A stretch of DNA of 12,692 nucleotides from Candidatus Avelusimicrobium stercoris. GTDB lineage: Bacteria > Elusimicrobiota > Elusimicrobia > Elusimicrobiales > Elusimicrobiaceae. Below, in pieces: positions 1 through 5,825 of this stretch. Made by a program: the position numbers and the translations under genes. The notes below the pieces were generated by a model. The model had not been told where the DNA came from and ran no database searches. It was given only the letters and a program-made list of their open reading frames with translations. The stretch is taken from NCBI GenBank assembly GCA_002432025.1, contig DJFE01000018.1, positions 25,154-37,845 on the forward strand. Direction: 5' to 3'. Each line of letters begins with the position of its first letter. Positions within the stretch are counted from its first letter, which is position 1.

Positions 1-17
1 CTTAACAAGGAGAAAAA

Positions 18-995
18 ATGAAACATTTTTTAGTAGCCGTTTTGTTGTGTGTGGCGGTAAATGCCCCGGCGGAAATTATTTCCGCGGTGTCTTATAATCC
101 GTCCCGTATGGGCGATTACGTCTATTTAAAGGTGGCCGATAAGGCCAATTTAAAGGGCGGTATTGAAAGTAATACGATGACGGTTCGCTCCGGCGGCACA
201 GTGAGCGCGAGTTCGCCCAATTTAAATTATGACGTTCCCACCGTAGAGGGTGCGTCTGGTTCTACCTTGGATATGCCGAACACGGCTATTCACGGAAGCA
301 ATGCCAATACTTATAACGGTTATCAGTCCGTAAACAGCGGTACGCCCAGCGCACTTTTGAATAACGTGTATGTAAACGGCGGACAAACAACGGTCAAAAA
401 CGATTCGTATATTTCTACGTTAGACGCGGTAAGCCGTTTAAAACAAAAGGCGGCTACCTTGCGCGCGAATAAACTTTCAGTCAGCGGTTCGGAGGACGCA
501 AGCCTTTACGACGGGGCGACGACGGACGGATTTACGTTAGCGGGAAATGATATTCCGCAGCCGACATCTTCGCACGTGAACACAGGTTCTGCATTAAGCA
601 ATTGCACGCTCAAATGGGAAGAGCGGGTAACGAGCGATAACCAAAAGGTAAAACTTTTGGCCTTGGCGGGTTGCGGGGGAACTACTCCGTCCACGGGCGA
701 TTGTTCCAATGCTACCTATAAGGCAAGCCATAAGAGCGAGTGCTGCCCGTCCGCCTCTAAAACAGATACGGTGTGCTATCAAAAGTTGTATAAGTGGGTT
801 CAAATTCGCACATATAATGATGAGGGGGGAATTAATGATGCTTGTTGTAAAACAAGTGGGTGTGAAACTTTGGGGGATACTTGTGATTGTCGTATGGGAT
901 GTATAACTAGTTCACCGCATGACTCGGGTTATTGCCGATGGCAGGAAAGACAATGCCAAGACACAGGAGAATACGAATATAAACAGTTGTGGTAA
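18..995 (+). CDS. Secreted Cys-rich protein, function unknown
   Basis: I do not recognise the family. The 325-residue product begins with a Sec signal peptide: a Lys-His start, a hydrophobic core at about residues 4-15 and a likely cleavage site after Ala-Pro-Ala at residue 18. The first ~190 mature residues are rich in Ser, Thr, Asn and Gly with few charges, as in surface or fibre-like proteins. The last ~130 residues contain 14 cysteines, including two CC pairs and a C-D-C, which suggests an exported disulfide-stabilised domain. No lipobox, cell-wall anchor or membrane segment follows the signal peptide. The start is set by AGGAG at 8-12, six bases upstream of the ATG. The gene stands alone and ends at an intrinsic terminator. 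The coding sequence from about 800 to the stop looks more AT-rich, with other codon choices than upstream, possibly an exchanged 3' segment. It could be an adhesin or pilus-associated protein, but nothing visible proves this. Confidence 0.8.
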   Translation: MKHFLVAVLLCVAVNAPAEIISAVSYNPSRMGDYVYLKVADKANLKGGIESNTMTVRSGGTVSASSPNLNYDVPTVEGASGSTLDMPNTAIHGSNANTYNGYQSVNSGTPSALLNNVYVNGGQTTVKNDSYISTLDAVSRLKQKAATLRANKLSVSGSEDASLYDGATTDGFTLAGNDIPQPTSSHVNTGSALSNCTLKWEERVTSDNQKVKLLALAGCGGTTPSTGDCSNATYKASHKSECCPSASKTDTVCYQKLYKWVQIRTYNDEGGINDACCKTSGCETLGDTCDCRMGCITSSPHDSGYCRWQERQCQDTGEYEYKQLW

Positions 996-1009
996 GTTGT
1001 TTAAAATAG

Positions 1010-1038
1010 CCCGGGGCAAGAACTTCCCCGGGTTTTTT
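1010..1038 (+). terminator. Intrinsic terminator of the Cys-rich secreted protein gene
   Basis: A 7-bp perfect GC stem (CCCGGGG at 1010-1016 with CCCCGGG at 1026-1032) has a 9-base loop and is followed at once by six T residues (1033-1038). It lies 15 bases after the stop codon at 995, a classic Rho-independent layout for plus-strand transcription. Confidence 0.92.
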
Positions 1039-1042
1039 ATGT

Positions 1043-1082
1043 CTAAAAAAGAAAACCCCTGCGGGACTAGTAACCGCAGGGG
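1043..1082 (-). terminator. rplS operon terminator: Intrinsic terminator of the fmt-rplS operon
   Basis: The 9-bp perfect stem CCCCTGCGG (1056-1064) / CCGCAGGGG (1074-1082) has a 9-base loop. Read on the minus strand it is followed by TTTTCTTTTTT (1045-1055). It lies about 33 bases past the rplS stop, so it ends the leftward operon. It faces the plus-strand terminator at 1010-1038, giving two separate convergent terminators rather than one shared hairpin. Confidence 0.92.
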
Positions 1083-1114
1083 TATGTTCGGAGTTTGTTA
1101 TTCCGTTTGGATAA

Positions 1115-1516
1115 CTATTTCGCCTCTTGGGCCGTTTCAGCGGCGGCCGGAGTTTCGGCAGCAGCGTCGGCGGACACCACTTTTTTAACTTCCTGCAAGC
1201 GGGCGGCTTTACCGGAGAGTTTGGTGAGGTAGTTGAGTTTGGCTCTTCTTACCTTGCCCACTTTGAGGACTTCAATGCTGTCCACGCGGGGGGAGTGCAC
1301 CGGGAAAATGCGTTCCACGCCTACGCCGAAAGAGATTTTGCGTACGGTGAACGTTTCGCTGATGCCGCTTCCTCTGCGGGCGATAACCACGCCGTCAAAG
1401 GCTTGGAGTCTTTCGTTGTCGCCTTCAACAACTTTTACTTTTACTCTGACGGTGTCGCCGGCTTTGAAAACCGGTACATTGGTTTTAAGATTGTGTTTAA
1501 TTTCGTTGATATTCAT
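1115..1516 (-). CDS. rplS: 50S ribosomal protein L19
   Basis: Ribosomal protein L19 of the large subunit, which sits near the subunit interface. The 133-residue product has the family's N-terminal sequence, with VPVFKAGDTVRV followed by EGDNERLQAFDGVVIARRGSG (read in two pieces at residues ~14-50), and then ERIFPVHSPRVDSIEV and a basic RRAKLNYL segment. Residues up to about 112 match the usual length of ~115. The last ~20 residues are an Ala/Glu-rich acidic extension beyond the normal end. The ATG at 1514-1516 has a strong Shine-Dalgarno (GGAGG at 1528-1532) inside the end of trmD, whose stop is 5 bases upstream. It is the last gene of the operon before the terminator at 1043-1082. trmD-rplS adjacency is widespread in bacteria. 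Identification is secure; the role of the tail is unknown. Confidence 0.98.
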   Translation of the reverse strand: MNINEIKHNLKTNVPVFKAGDTVRVKVKVVEGDNERLQAFDGVVIARRGSGISETFTVRKISFGVGVERIFPVHSPRVDSIEVLKVGKVRRAKLNYLTKLSGKAARLQEVKKVVSADAAAETPAAAETAQEAK

Positions 1517-1521
1517 AAAAC

Positions 1522-2241
1522 TTACTTCCTCCGAATCGTTTTTTTCTTTTGGACCTTTTTTGACTTTTGAGAGGCGGTTTCAAGCAAATCGGGTCTTAAC
1601 TGTTTTGTAATCTGTAATGCTTGTTCGTGTTTCCACGCTTCAATTTCTTTATGGTTGCCGTTTAACAGCACCGCCGGAACCTTCCGCCCGCGCCAAACTT
1701 CCGGACGCGTATATTGCGGGGCTTCCAACAAATGCCCTTCAAACGACTCCAAAGACGTTACGTCCTCTTTTTTAAAGGTGCCCCGTTGCAATCGGGTAAT
1801 GGCGTCTATCATCACGCAGGCGGCCAATTCTCCGCCCGTTAAAATGTAGTCGCCAAGCGACACCTCTAAATCCACCTCGGGATATATTCTTGCGTCAATC
1901 CCTTCGTAATGCCCGCACACAACAATCAGGTGGCGTTTTTTGGCCAGTTTTTTAGCCAACTGCTGGTTAAAAACTTGCCCGCGCGGACTGGTTAAAATGA
2001 CGTACGAGGTCTTTTTGCGCAGTTTGGAAATGGCTTGATAAAGCGGTTCCGCTTTCATCAGCATCCCCGGGCCGCCGCCGTAGGGCCTGTCGTCTATGGT
2101 TTTATGCTTATCCTCGGCAAACTGCCGGGGGGAAAGCGTACCCAATTTTATTATCCCCGCCTTGCGCGCCCGCCCCACAATACTGTGGGAGAGCGTTTGG
2201 TCTATCATTTCTTCAAAAGCGGTGATAACGTCTATTTTCAT
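1522..2241 (-). CDS. trmD: tRNA (guanine-N1-)-methyltransferase TrmD
   Basis: TrmD methylates N1 of G37 in tRNAs using S-adenosylmethionine and so prevents +1 frameshifting. The 239-residue product shows the SPOUT-class family signatures: DDRPYGGGPGM at residues 50-60, CGHYEGID at 109-116, SLGDYILTGGE at 128-138 (trefoil knot and SAM site), then APQYTRPEVW and VLLNGNH in the C-terminal domain. Aligned without gaps to my recollection of the E. coli protein, Arg150 matches Arg154, but the catalytic Asp169 position is Glu165 here. The C terminus is a Lys/Arg-rich tail, shorter than in E. coli. Its ATG overlaps the khpA stop by one base (TAATG), so translation is probably coupled; only a weak GGAAGA lies upstream. 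It sits between khpA and rplS, the usual rpsP-khpA-trmD-rplS order with rimM missing from its common place. Confidence 0.97.
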   Translation of the reverse strand: MKIDVITAFEEMIDQTLSHSIVGRARKAGIIKLGTLSPRQFAEDKHKTIDDRPYGGGPGMLMKAEPLYQAISKLRKKTSYVILTSPRGQVFNQQLAKKLAKKRHLIVVCGHYEGIDARIYPEVDLEVSLGDYILTGGELAACVMIDAITRLQRGTFKKEDVTSLESFEGHLLEAPQYTRPEVWRGRKVPAVLLNGNHKEIEAWKHEQALQITKQLRPDLLETASQKSKKVQKKKTIRRK

Positions 2242-2471
2242 TAATCTTCCAACTTTAAGGTAACTTTTTTGTTCTGTTTGGCGGCCGCGGCGTTTAAAAC
2301 GGTTCTCACCGCTTTGATGATGCAGCCGTCTTTCCCAATCACTTTACCTTTGTCGGCGGCGTCCACCTTGGTGGACAGATAAACTTTGTTCTGCTCAACC
2401 TTTTCTTCCACCACCACATTATCGGGCGTAGAGGAAAGAGATTTCAAAAGCAGAGTGGCCAATTCTTTCAT
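2241..2471 (-). CDS. khpA: KH-domain RNA-binding protein KhpA (YlqC family)
   Basis: A small single-domain KH protein that in Gram-positive relatives binds many RNAs and works with KhpB. The 76-residue product is the usual length. It has the diagnostic KH loop GKDG at residues 46-49 within KVIGKDGCIIKAVR, followed by a helix and a final beta strand (KKVTLKLED). The ATG at 2469-2471 has GAGG a few bases upstream, and the gap to the rpsP stop is 15 bases. Position between rpsP and trmD is the standard context for this family and supports the call. The stop overlaps the trmD start by one base. A role in ribosome or small-RNA metabolism is inferred from the family, not from the sequence. Confidence 0.95.
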   Translation of the reverse strand: MKELATLLLKSLSSTPDNVVVEEKVEQNKVYLSTKVDAADKGKVIGKDGCIIKAVRTVLNAAAAKQNKKVTLKLED

Positions 2472-2486
2472 AATGCCTCGCGGGGA

Positions 2487-2735
2487 TTATTTGGCGCTGG
2501 CTTTTTTAATCAAGTTCGCGACGGTTTCAGAGGGTTTAGCACCCACTTTCATCCAATATTCCACTCTGGGCATATTCAGTTTGACTTGTTCGGCCACGTT
2601 CGGGTTGCAGGGGTGATACTGGCCCAACACTTCTTTGGCTTCCTTGCCCACGGCGGAAGATTTTTCAATCGCCACTACTCTGTACTGGGCTTGGGCTTTT
2701 TTGCCGACTCTCTGTAATCTGATAACTACTGCCAT
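2487..2735 (-). CDS. rpsP: 30S ribosomal protein S16
   Basis: Ribosomal protein S16, needed for assembly and stability of the 30S body. The 82-residue product has the canonical start MAVVIRLQRVGKKAQAQYRV and the family's LGQYHPCNP motif (E. coli-type LGxYxP), then RVEYWMKVGAKPSETV in the C-terminal half. Length equals that of typical S16. The ATG at 2733-2735 is preceded by an AGGAGAG Shine-Dalgarno. It is separated from the rpe stop by 44 bases holding a perfect 7-bp hairpin (2754-2772), which has no T-run on the minus strand and so is not an obvious terminator. It leads the ribosomal and tRNA-modification part of the operon. Confidence 0.98.
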   Translation of the reverse strand: MAVVIRLQRVGKKAQAQYRVVAIEKSSAVGKEAKEVLGQYHPCNPNVAEQVKLNMPRVEYWMKVGAKPSETVANLIKKASAK

Positions 2736-2753
2736 TATGACTCTCCTTGTATG

Positions 2754-2772
2754 CTTTTACACGAGGTAAAAG
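2754..2772 (-). other. Hairpin between rpe and rpsP
   Basis: CTTTTAC (2754-2760) and GTAAAAG (2766-2772) form a perfect 7-bp stem with a 5-base loop. On the minus-strand transcript it lies after the rpe stop and about 18 bases before the rpsP ATG, just upstream of the AGGAGAG ribosome-binding site. No T-run follows, so termination is unlikely. It could mark an RNA processing site or tune S16 translation. No function is shown. Confidence 0.45.
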
Positions 2773-2779
2773 ACTGTAA

Positions 2780-3475
2780 TTAAATGTCCGGGGCCGCCTG
2801 TCTGATTTGGTTGAGGGCCAATACAGGGTCCGCGGCTTTAAAAATTGCACTGCCTGCGACGAGCGCATCCGCCCCAGCCTTTATGGCGCGGGGGGCTGTT
2901 TGCGCGTTAATGCCGCCATCCACTTCCAGCCAAATTGCCTTGCCGGAAGCTGCGATAATTTGGCGTACCCGTTTAATTTGGTCTTCGCTGCCGGGCAAAA
3001 ATGCTTGCCCGCCGAAGCCGGGGTACACGGTCATTACTAATACTAAATCCAACAAATCCGTAAGCGGAGCAATAAGTTCCGGGTCGGTGTCGGGCTTAAT
3101 GGATAAACCCGTTTTTACGCCGAAACTTTTAATCAGTTTAAGCGTTTCTACAATTTCATCCTTTGCTTCAATATGCACGGTGAGCAGGTCCGCCCCCGCC
3201 TTGGCAAAGGGTTCTACAAACAACATCGGGTTTTCTACCATTAAATGGGTATCTAACGGTAAATCTGTTTTTCCTTTCAAAGAACTTACAACGGACGGCC
3301 CAAAACTCAAATTGGGTACAAAGTGCCCGTCCATAATATCCACGTGCAACCAATCCGCCCCGGCCTTCTGTACGGCGAGGACGTCTCTACCCAACTGCCA
3401 TAAATCGGCCGACAGGATAGAGGGCGCAACAGATATTTTACCATTTGCGGAGGGCATTTTGGAAATTTTTATCAT
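2780..3475 (-). CDS. rpe: Ribulose-phosphate 3-epimerase
   Basis: Interconverts D-ribulose 5-phosphate and D-xylulose 5-phosphate in the pentose phosphate pathway, in the cytoplasm. The 231-residue TIM-barrel protein shows APSILSAD at residues 17-24, HVDIMDGHFVPN at 44-55, the metal ligand His77 in THLMVENP, VYPGFGGQ at 150-157 (phosphate-binding loop) and EVDGGIN at 184-190. The two catalytic aspartates are Asp46 and Asp186, both present, as are metal ligands His44 and His77. The start at 3473-3475 overlaps the upstream stop as ATGA (4 bp), giving about 12 extra residues before the core. A second Met at residue 7 is possible, but the coupled overlap favours the first. The neighbour upstream is a PASTA protein, a context resembling the prkC-rsgA-rpe region of Firmicutes. 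Confidence 0.97.
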   Translation of the reverse strand: MIKISKMPSANGKISVAPSILSADLWQLGRDVLAVQKAGADWLHVDIMDGHFVPNLSFGPSVVSSLKGKTDLPLDTHLMVENPMLFVEPFAKAGADLLTVHIEAKDEIVETLKLIKSFGVKTGLSIKPDTDPELIAPLTDLLDLVLVMTVYPGFGGQAFLPGSEDQIKRVRQIIAASGKAIWLEVDGGINAQTAPRAIKAGADALVAGSAIFKAADPVLALNQIRQAAPDI

Positions 3476-4467
3476 TGCAGTTCTCTTTCGCGCACTAAAA
3501 CACCGTCCACAAACACCCGCAAAGTGGCTCTGTCCGCAAACGGTACTTCCAGGTCAATTTTAGAGCCCGGTTGGCGCGTTTCGTTCAAAATTTCGTTTTC
3601 CACGTCGCCCTGTTCCAACACTACGCGCACGCGGCTGGCGTTTTTGCCTTGCGGCATTTCATAATGCAGGTGGTACGATTTTTCATCGTCGCCCGCTTGG
3701 CGGCGGCTGACCGTAACTTCCAGGTTTGCGCCGGGGGCGATTTGGTTATCCGCCGACGGATTTTGCGCGGCAACCGTACCGTTGGGGAAGACGGATTTAG
3801 AATCTTCTTTAATAATTAAATTGATGTTTTGCGCACTGGCCCACAGGGTGGCTTCGGAGAGTTTTTTGCTCTTAAAGTTGGGGACCAAAATTACGCTGGC
3901 AGGCGGGGCACCGTTAGAAAGCACGAGGGAAACCTTGTCGCCTTTTTGCACCATACTGTCCGCCTTGGGGGTTTGGGCAACGATGAGGCCCTTTTCGTAA
4001 GTAAGCGAATAGGCGTTATCCACTTTGTCAACCAAAAGCCCCGCTTGGCGCACGGCCAGTTGGGCGCTTCTTAAATCGGTGCCGACGGTGTTGGGCACGA
4101 AAACCATTTCGTCCCCTTGGCTAATCCACACACGGATAACGCGCCCTTCGCGCACGGTAGAACCCGCAGAGGGCAACTGACGCAAAACGGAACCCGGAGC
4201 GACCTCTTTGGCAAACTCCACGCCCGCCTGCTTTAAGGCTAAATTGTTGGAAGCGAGCAAGCCAAGAGCCTGCGTAACGGATTTTTTGGTTAAATCGGGT
4301 ACGGTAACTTCCTTGCGGGTGTGCACTAAGGCGCCCAGCACCCAATCTGCCGATATAAAAATCAGCGCAAGAAAAAATACCACAATAAGCCCCGCCACAA
4401 TCCATTTGGTGCGGTGGTTTTTATTGGTTTTCTTTAAAAAATCGTCAAAATTCTGTTCGTTGCTCAC
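3472..4467 (-). CDS. Membrane-anchored PASTA-domain protein without kinase domain
   Basis: A single-pass membrane protein of 331 residues. Residues 1-20 are a short, basic-ended cytoplasmic segment, residues ~22-46 a transmembrane helix, and the rest should lie outside the membrane. Three PASTA repeats follow at about residues 52-118, 119-187 and 190-256, each with the family pattern: a VP-D/N start, a helix with (S/A)xxxA, a V/I-xxQ-x-P turn (RQLPSAG, AQTPKAD, AQNPSAD), a G-x-x-(V/L) strand and a final V-x-(V/L)-S. The last ~70 residues (264-331) are a predicted beta-rich domain I do not recognise. PASTA domains in other bacteria bind muropeptides or act as spacers in PrkC kinases and penicillin-binding proteins. 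Here no catalytic domain is attached. The start is GTG at 4465-4467, one base after the fmt stop, so translation is probably coupled to fmt. Its place between fmt and rpe is where Firmicutes carry the PASTA kinase PrkC. Confidence 0.92.
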   Translation of the reverse strand: MSNEQNFDDFLKKTNKNHRTKWIVAGLIVVFFLALIFISADWVLGALVHTRKEVTVPDLTKKSVTQALGLLASNNLALKQAGVEFAKEVAPGSVLRQLPSAGSTVREGRVIRVWISQGDEMVFVPNTVGTDLRSAQLAVRQAGLLVDKVDNAYSLTYEKGLIVAQTPKADSMVQKGDKVSLVLSNGAPPASVILVPNFKSKKLSEATLWASAQNINLIIKEDSKSVFPNGTVAAQNPSADNQIAPGANLEVTVSRRQAGDDEKSYHLHYEMPQGKNASRVRVVLEQGDVENEILNETRQPGSKIDLEVPFADRATLRVFVDGVLVRERELQ

Positions 4468-4468
4468 G

Positions 4469-5419
4469 TTATTCTCTAAACGCCCCGTCGTGCGCTTTCA
4501 AACCGCGCCCGTTAGCAAAGGCGTCGGCCGCCATTGGTTTTTTGCCTGCGGGGTGTACTTCGTTTAACCAAATACTTCCTTCTTTACATTTTACTAAAAT
4601 TCCCCGGTTTCTTTCAATGAATAGCACGGTGCCCGCAGGTTCGTTTGAAGGGTTGTTGCCCAGTTCGGTGCGGACAACTTGCAGCCACTCCGTTTTGCCG
4701 TTGTGCGTAAAGGGAACCTTGGGTTTGGGGCCGCAGGCCAGGCCGCGCGCGCGGTTGTTTAGTTCGGCGGCGGTCAAAAGTTCAGGGCGCAAAAGCGCGT
4801 CCTCTTTTTCCAGCATTGGGGCCACGGTCGGCTCGCCTTCTTGCGGAGTTTGCACCATATGGCCCTTTTCAATTTGCTCCAAACACTCCTTTAAACCGTC
4901 CAGGCCGAGCGGAATTAATTTTTCAAACAGGGTTTGGGCATTGTCTTGCGGCAAAATGTCGGTTTCCTTTTGCAGAAAGAGCGGACCGTCGTCCATACCG
5001 GGGCGAATCCAAAAGACGGAAATGCCCGTGTGCGTGTAGCCTTGGATTAAGGCCTGTTGGACGGGCGCCGCGCCGCGCAGTTTGGGCAGGAGCGAAAAGT
5101 GCACATTTAAAATGCCCAGTTTCGGCAGGGCCAAAAAATTGGGACGGAAGATTTTTCCATACGCCACCGCTACGCCCAAATCAAAGGGCACGGCGGCTAT
5201 TTTGTCAAAACCGTCCTTTAATTTTTCGGGAGACAAAACGGGTAAATTCAGTTCCAGCGCGCGCTGTTTTACCGGGCAGGGGGTAATTACCATCCCGCGC
5301 CCGCGGGGCCGGTCGGCCTGCGTAACAACGAGTTGCACATCGGTGAGTTGGTGCAGTAAATCCAAATACGGCACGGACAAATCGGGCGTGCCAAAGAAAA
5401 TTGTTTTTAATTTAGCCAT
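4469..5419 (-). CDS. fmt: Methionyl-tRNA formyltransferase
   Basis: Transfers a formyl group from 10-formyltetrahydrofolate to initiator Met-tRNA. The 316-residue product has the usual length and order: an N-terminal formyltransferase Rossmann domain starting with IFFGTPD at residues 7-13, the VVTQADRPRGRG segment at 31-42 (loop of the tRNA-binding type), the signature LNVHFSLLPKLRGAAP at 104-119 with catalytic Asn105 and His107, and Asp143 in GMDDGP. A C-terminal OB-like tRNA-binding domain follows from about residue 205. The start is fixed by the conserved N terminus. No Shine-Dalgarno is visible; instead the ATG sits inside the palindrome CCATATATATATGG, which suggests a very short or absent leader. 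It is the first gene of the leftward operon. The usual partner def is not in this window. Confidence 0.97.
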   Translation of the reverse strand: MAKLKTIFFGTPDLSVPYLDLLHQLTDVQLVVTQADRPRGRGMVITPCPVKQRALELNLPVLSPEKLKDGFDKIAAVPFDLGVAVAYGKIFRPNFLALPKLGILNVHFSLLPKLRGAAPVQQALIQGYTHTGISVFWIRPGMDDGPLFLQKETDILPQDNAQTLFEKLIPLGLDGLKECLEQIEKGHMVQTPQEGEPTVAPMLEKEDALLRPELLTAAELNNRARGLACGPKPKVPFTHNGKTEWLQVVRTELGNNPSNEPAGTVLFIERNRGILVKCKEGSIWLNEVHPAGKKPMAADAFANGRGLKAHDGAFRE

Positions 5420-5429
5420 ATATATATGG
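5416..5429. promoter_or_regulatory. 14-bp palindrome over the fmt start, divergent control region
   Basis: CCATATATATATGG is a perfect 14-bp palindrome whose left arm includes the fmt start codon (complement of 5417-5419). It lies at one end of the 124-bp divergent gap between fmt and the repeat-protein gene. An alternating TA core can melt easily or be an operator. I find no convincing -35/-10 pair for either gene here, so a promoter cannot be placed. Confidence 0.4.
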
Positions 5430-5453
5430 TATCAAAAACGGGCGGTAAAAGTA

Positions 5454-5483
5454 ATTTTTAAAAGGGAGTGTAGATTTTTAAAA
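5454..5483. repeat. Direct repeat ATTTTTAAAA, 20-bp spacing
   Basis: ATTTTTAAAA occurs at 5454-5463 and again at 5474-5483, start to start 20 bp, roughly two helical turns, so both copies face the same side of the DNA. This fits a paired regulator site or phased A-tracts that bend DNA upstream of the repeat-protein gene. It may also be chance in an AT-rich gap. Confidence 0.4.
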
Positions 5484-5543
5484 CTTTTTGCGTTCTTACT
5501 GGTAGAACCGAAAGTTCAAACATTGCAAAAAAGGAGAATTAGT

Positions 5544-5771
5544 ATGAAAAAATTACTGGTATTTGTATTGGCCGGAACCTTTATGTTTGGGGCGTTTGCG
5601 CCAAGCGTATTTGCCCAAGGAGCCAAAACCCGCGGAACACTGGCGGAAGGTTTAAAAAACGGACCCAAAGCCGGGCTTAAAAATGGCCTTAAAAACGGAG
5701 CCAAGAACGGGCTCAAAAACGGCCTTAAAAATGGGCTTAAAAACGGTAAGAAAAACGGAGACAAAAAATAA
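5544..5771 (+). CDS. Small secreted protein with ten GLKN-type tetrapeptide repeats (copy A)
   Basis: The 75-residue product is not from a family I recognise. Residues 1-24 form a Sec signal peptide (two Lys, long hydrophobic core, Val-Phe-Ala before Gln25). After a short linker, residues 36-75 are ten back-to-back 4-residue units of the form Gly-Leu-Lys-Asn, running to the very C terminus. Gly is invariant and Lys is in position 3 of every unit, so the mature protein is strongly basic. The DNA period is 12 bp, but synonymous codons differ between units (GGC/GGG/GGA/GGT, CTT/CTC/TTA, AAC/AAT), which indicates selection on the protein rather than fresh slippage. The ATG at 5544 is chosen because AAGGAG at 5531-5536 precedes it and the signal peptide starts there; the frame is open further upstream but overlaps fmt antisense. 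The next gene carries the same repeat. Confidence 0.85.
   Translation: MKKLLVFVLAGTFMFGAFAPSVFAQGAKTRGTLAEGLKNGPKAGLKNGLKNGAKNGLKNGLKNGLKNGKKNGDKK
5649..5768 (+). repeat. 12-bp coding repeat, ten units (copy A)
   Basis: Ten 12-bp units encode the tetrapeptides of copy A. Units read GLKN six times, and GPKA, GAKN, GKKN and GDKK once each. Gly in position 1 and Lys in position 3 hold throughout. Third codon positions vary between units. Confidence 0.9.
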
Positions 5772-5778
5772 AATTAGA

Positions 5779-5802
5779 GCGCAGGGCCTTCGGGCCTTGC
5801 GC
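5779..5802 (+). other. UUCG-loop hairpin between the two repeat-protein genes
   Basis: GCGCAGGGCC (5779-5788) pairs with GGCCTTGCGC (5793-5802) through 10 bp including one G-U, closed by a TTCG tetraloop, an exceptionally stable RNA fold. It starts 8 bases after the copy A stop and ends 23 bases before the copy B start. Only TT follows, so it is a poor intrinsic terminator. It more likely protects or separates the two messages, or acts as a partial terminator that lowers expression of copy B. Confidence 0.7.
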
Positions 5803-5825
5803 TTGGTATGAAAGAGGATAAAAAT

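Noticed and set aside
1127..1610. Long plus-strand frames opposite rplS
   Set aside because: They are shadows of a clear L19 gene, with compositional bias typical of antisense frames.
2784..3563. 259-codon plus-strand frame opposite rpe
   Set aside because: rpe has all catalytic motifs on the minus strand; the plus frame has no recognisable protein features.
4542..5286. Plus-strand frames opposite fmt
   Set aside because: They overlap a full-length fmt with intact catalytic residues and have no start signals.
5082..5543. Upstream in-frame extension of repeat protein copy A
   Set aside because: It runs antisense through fmt and has no signal peptide or Shine-Dalgarno; the ATG at 5544 has both.
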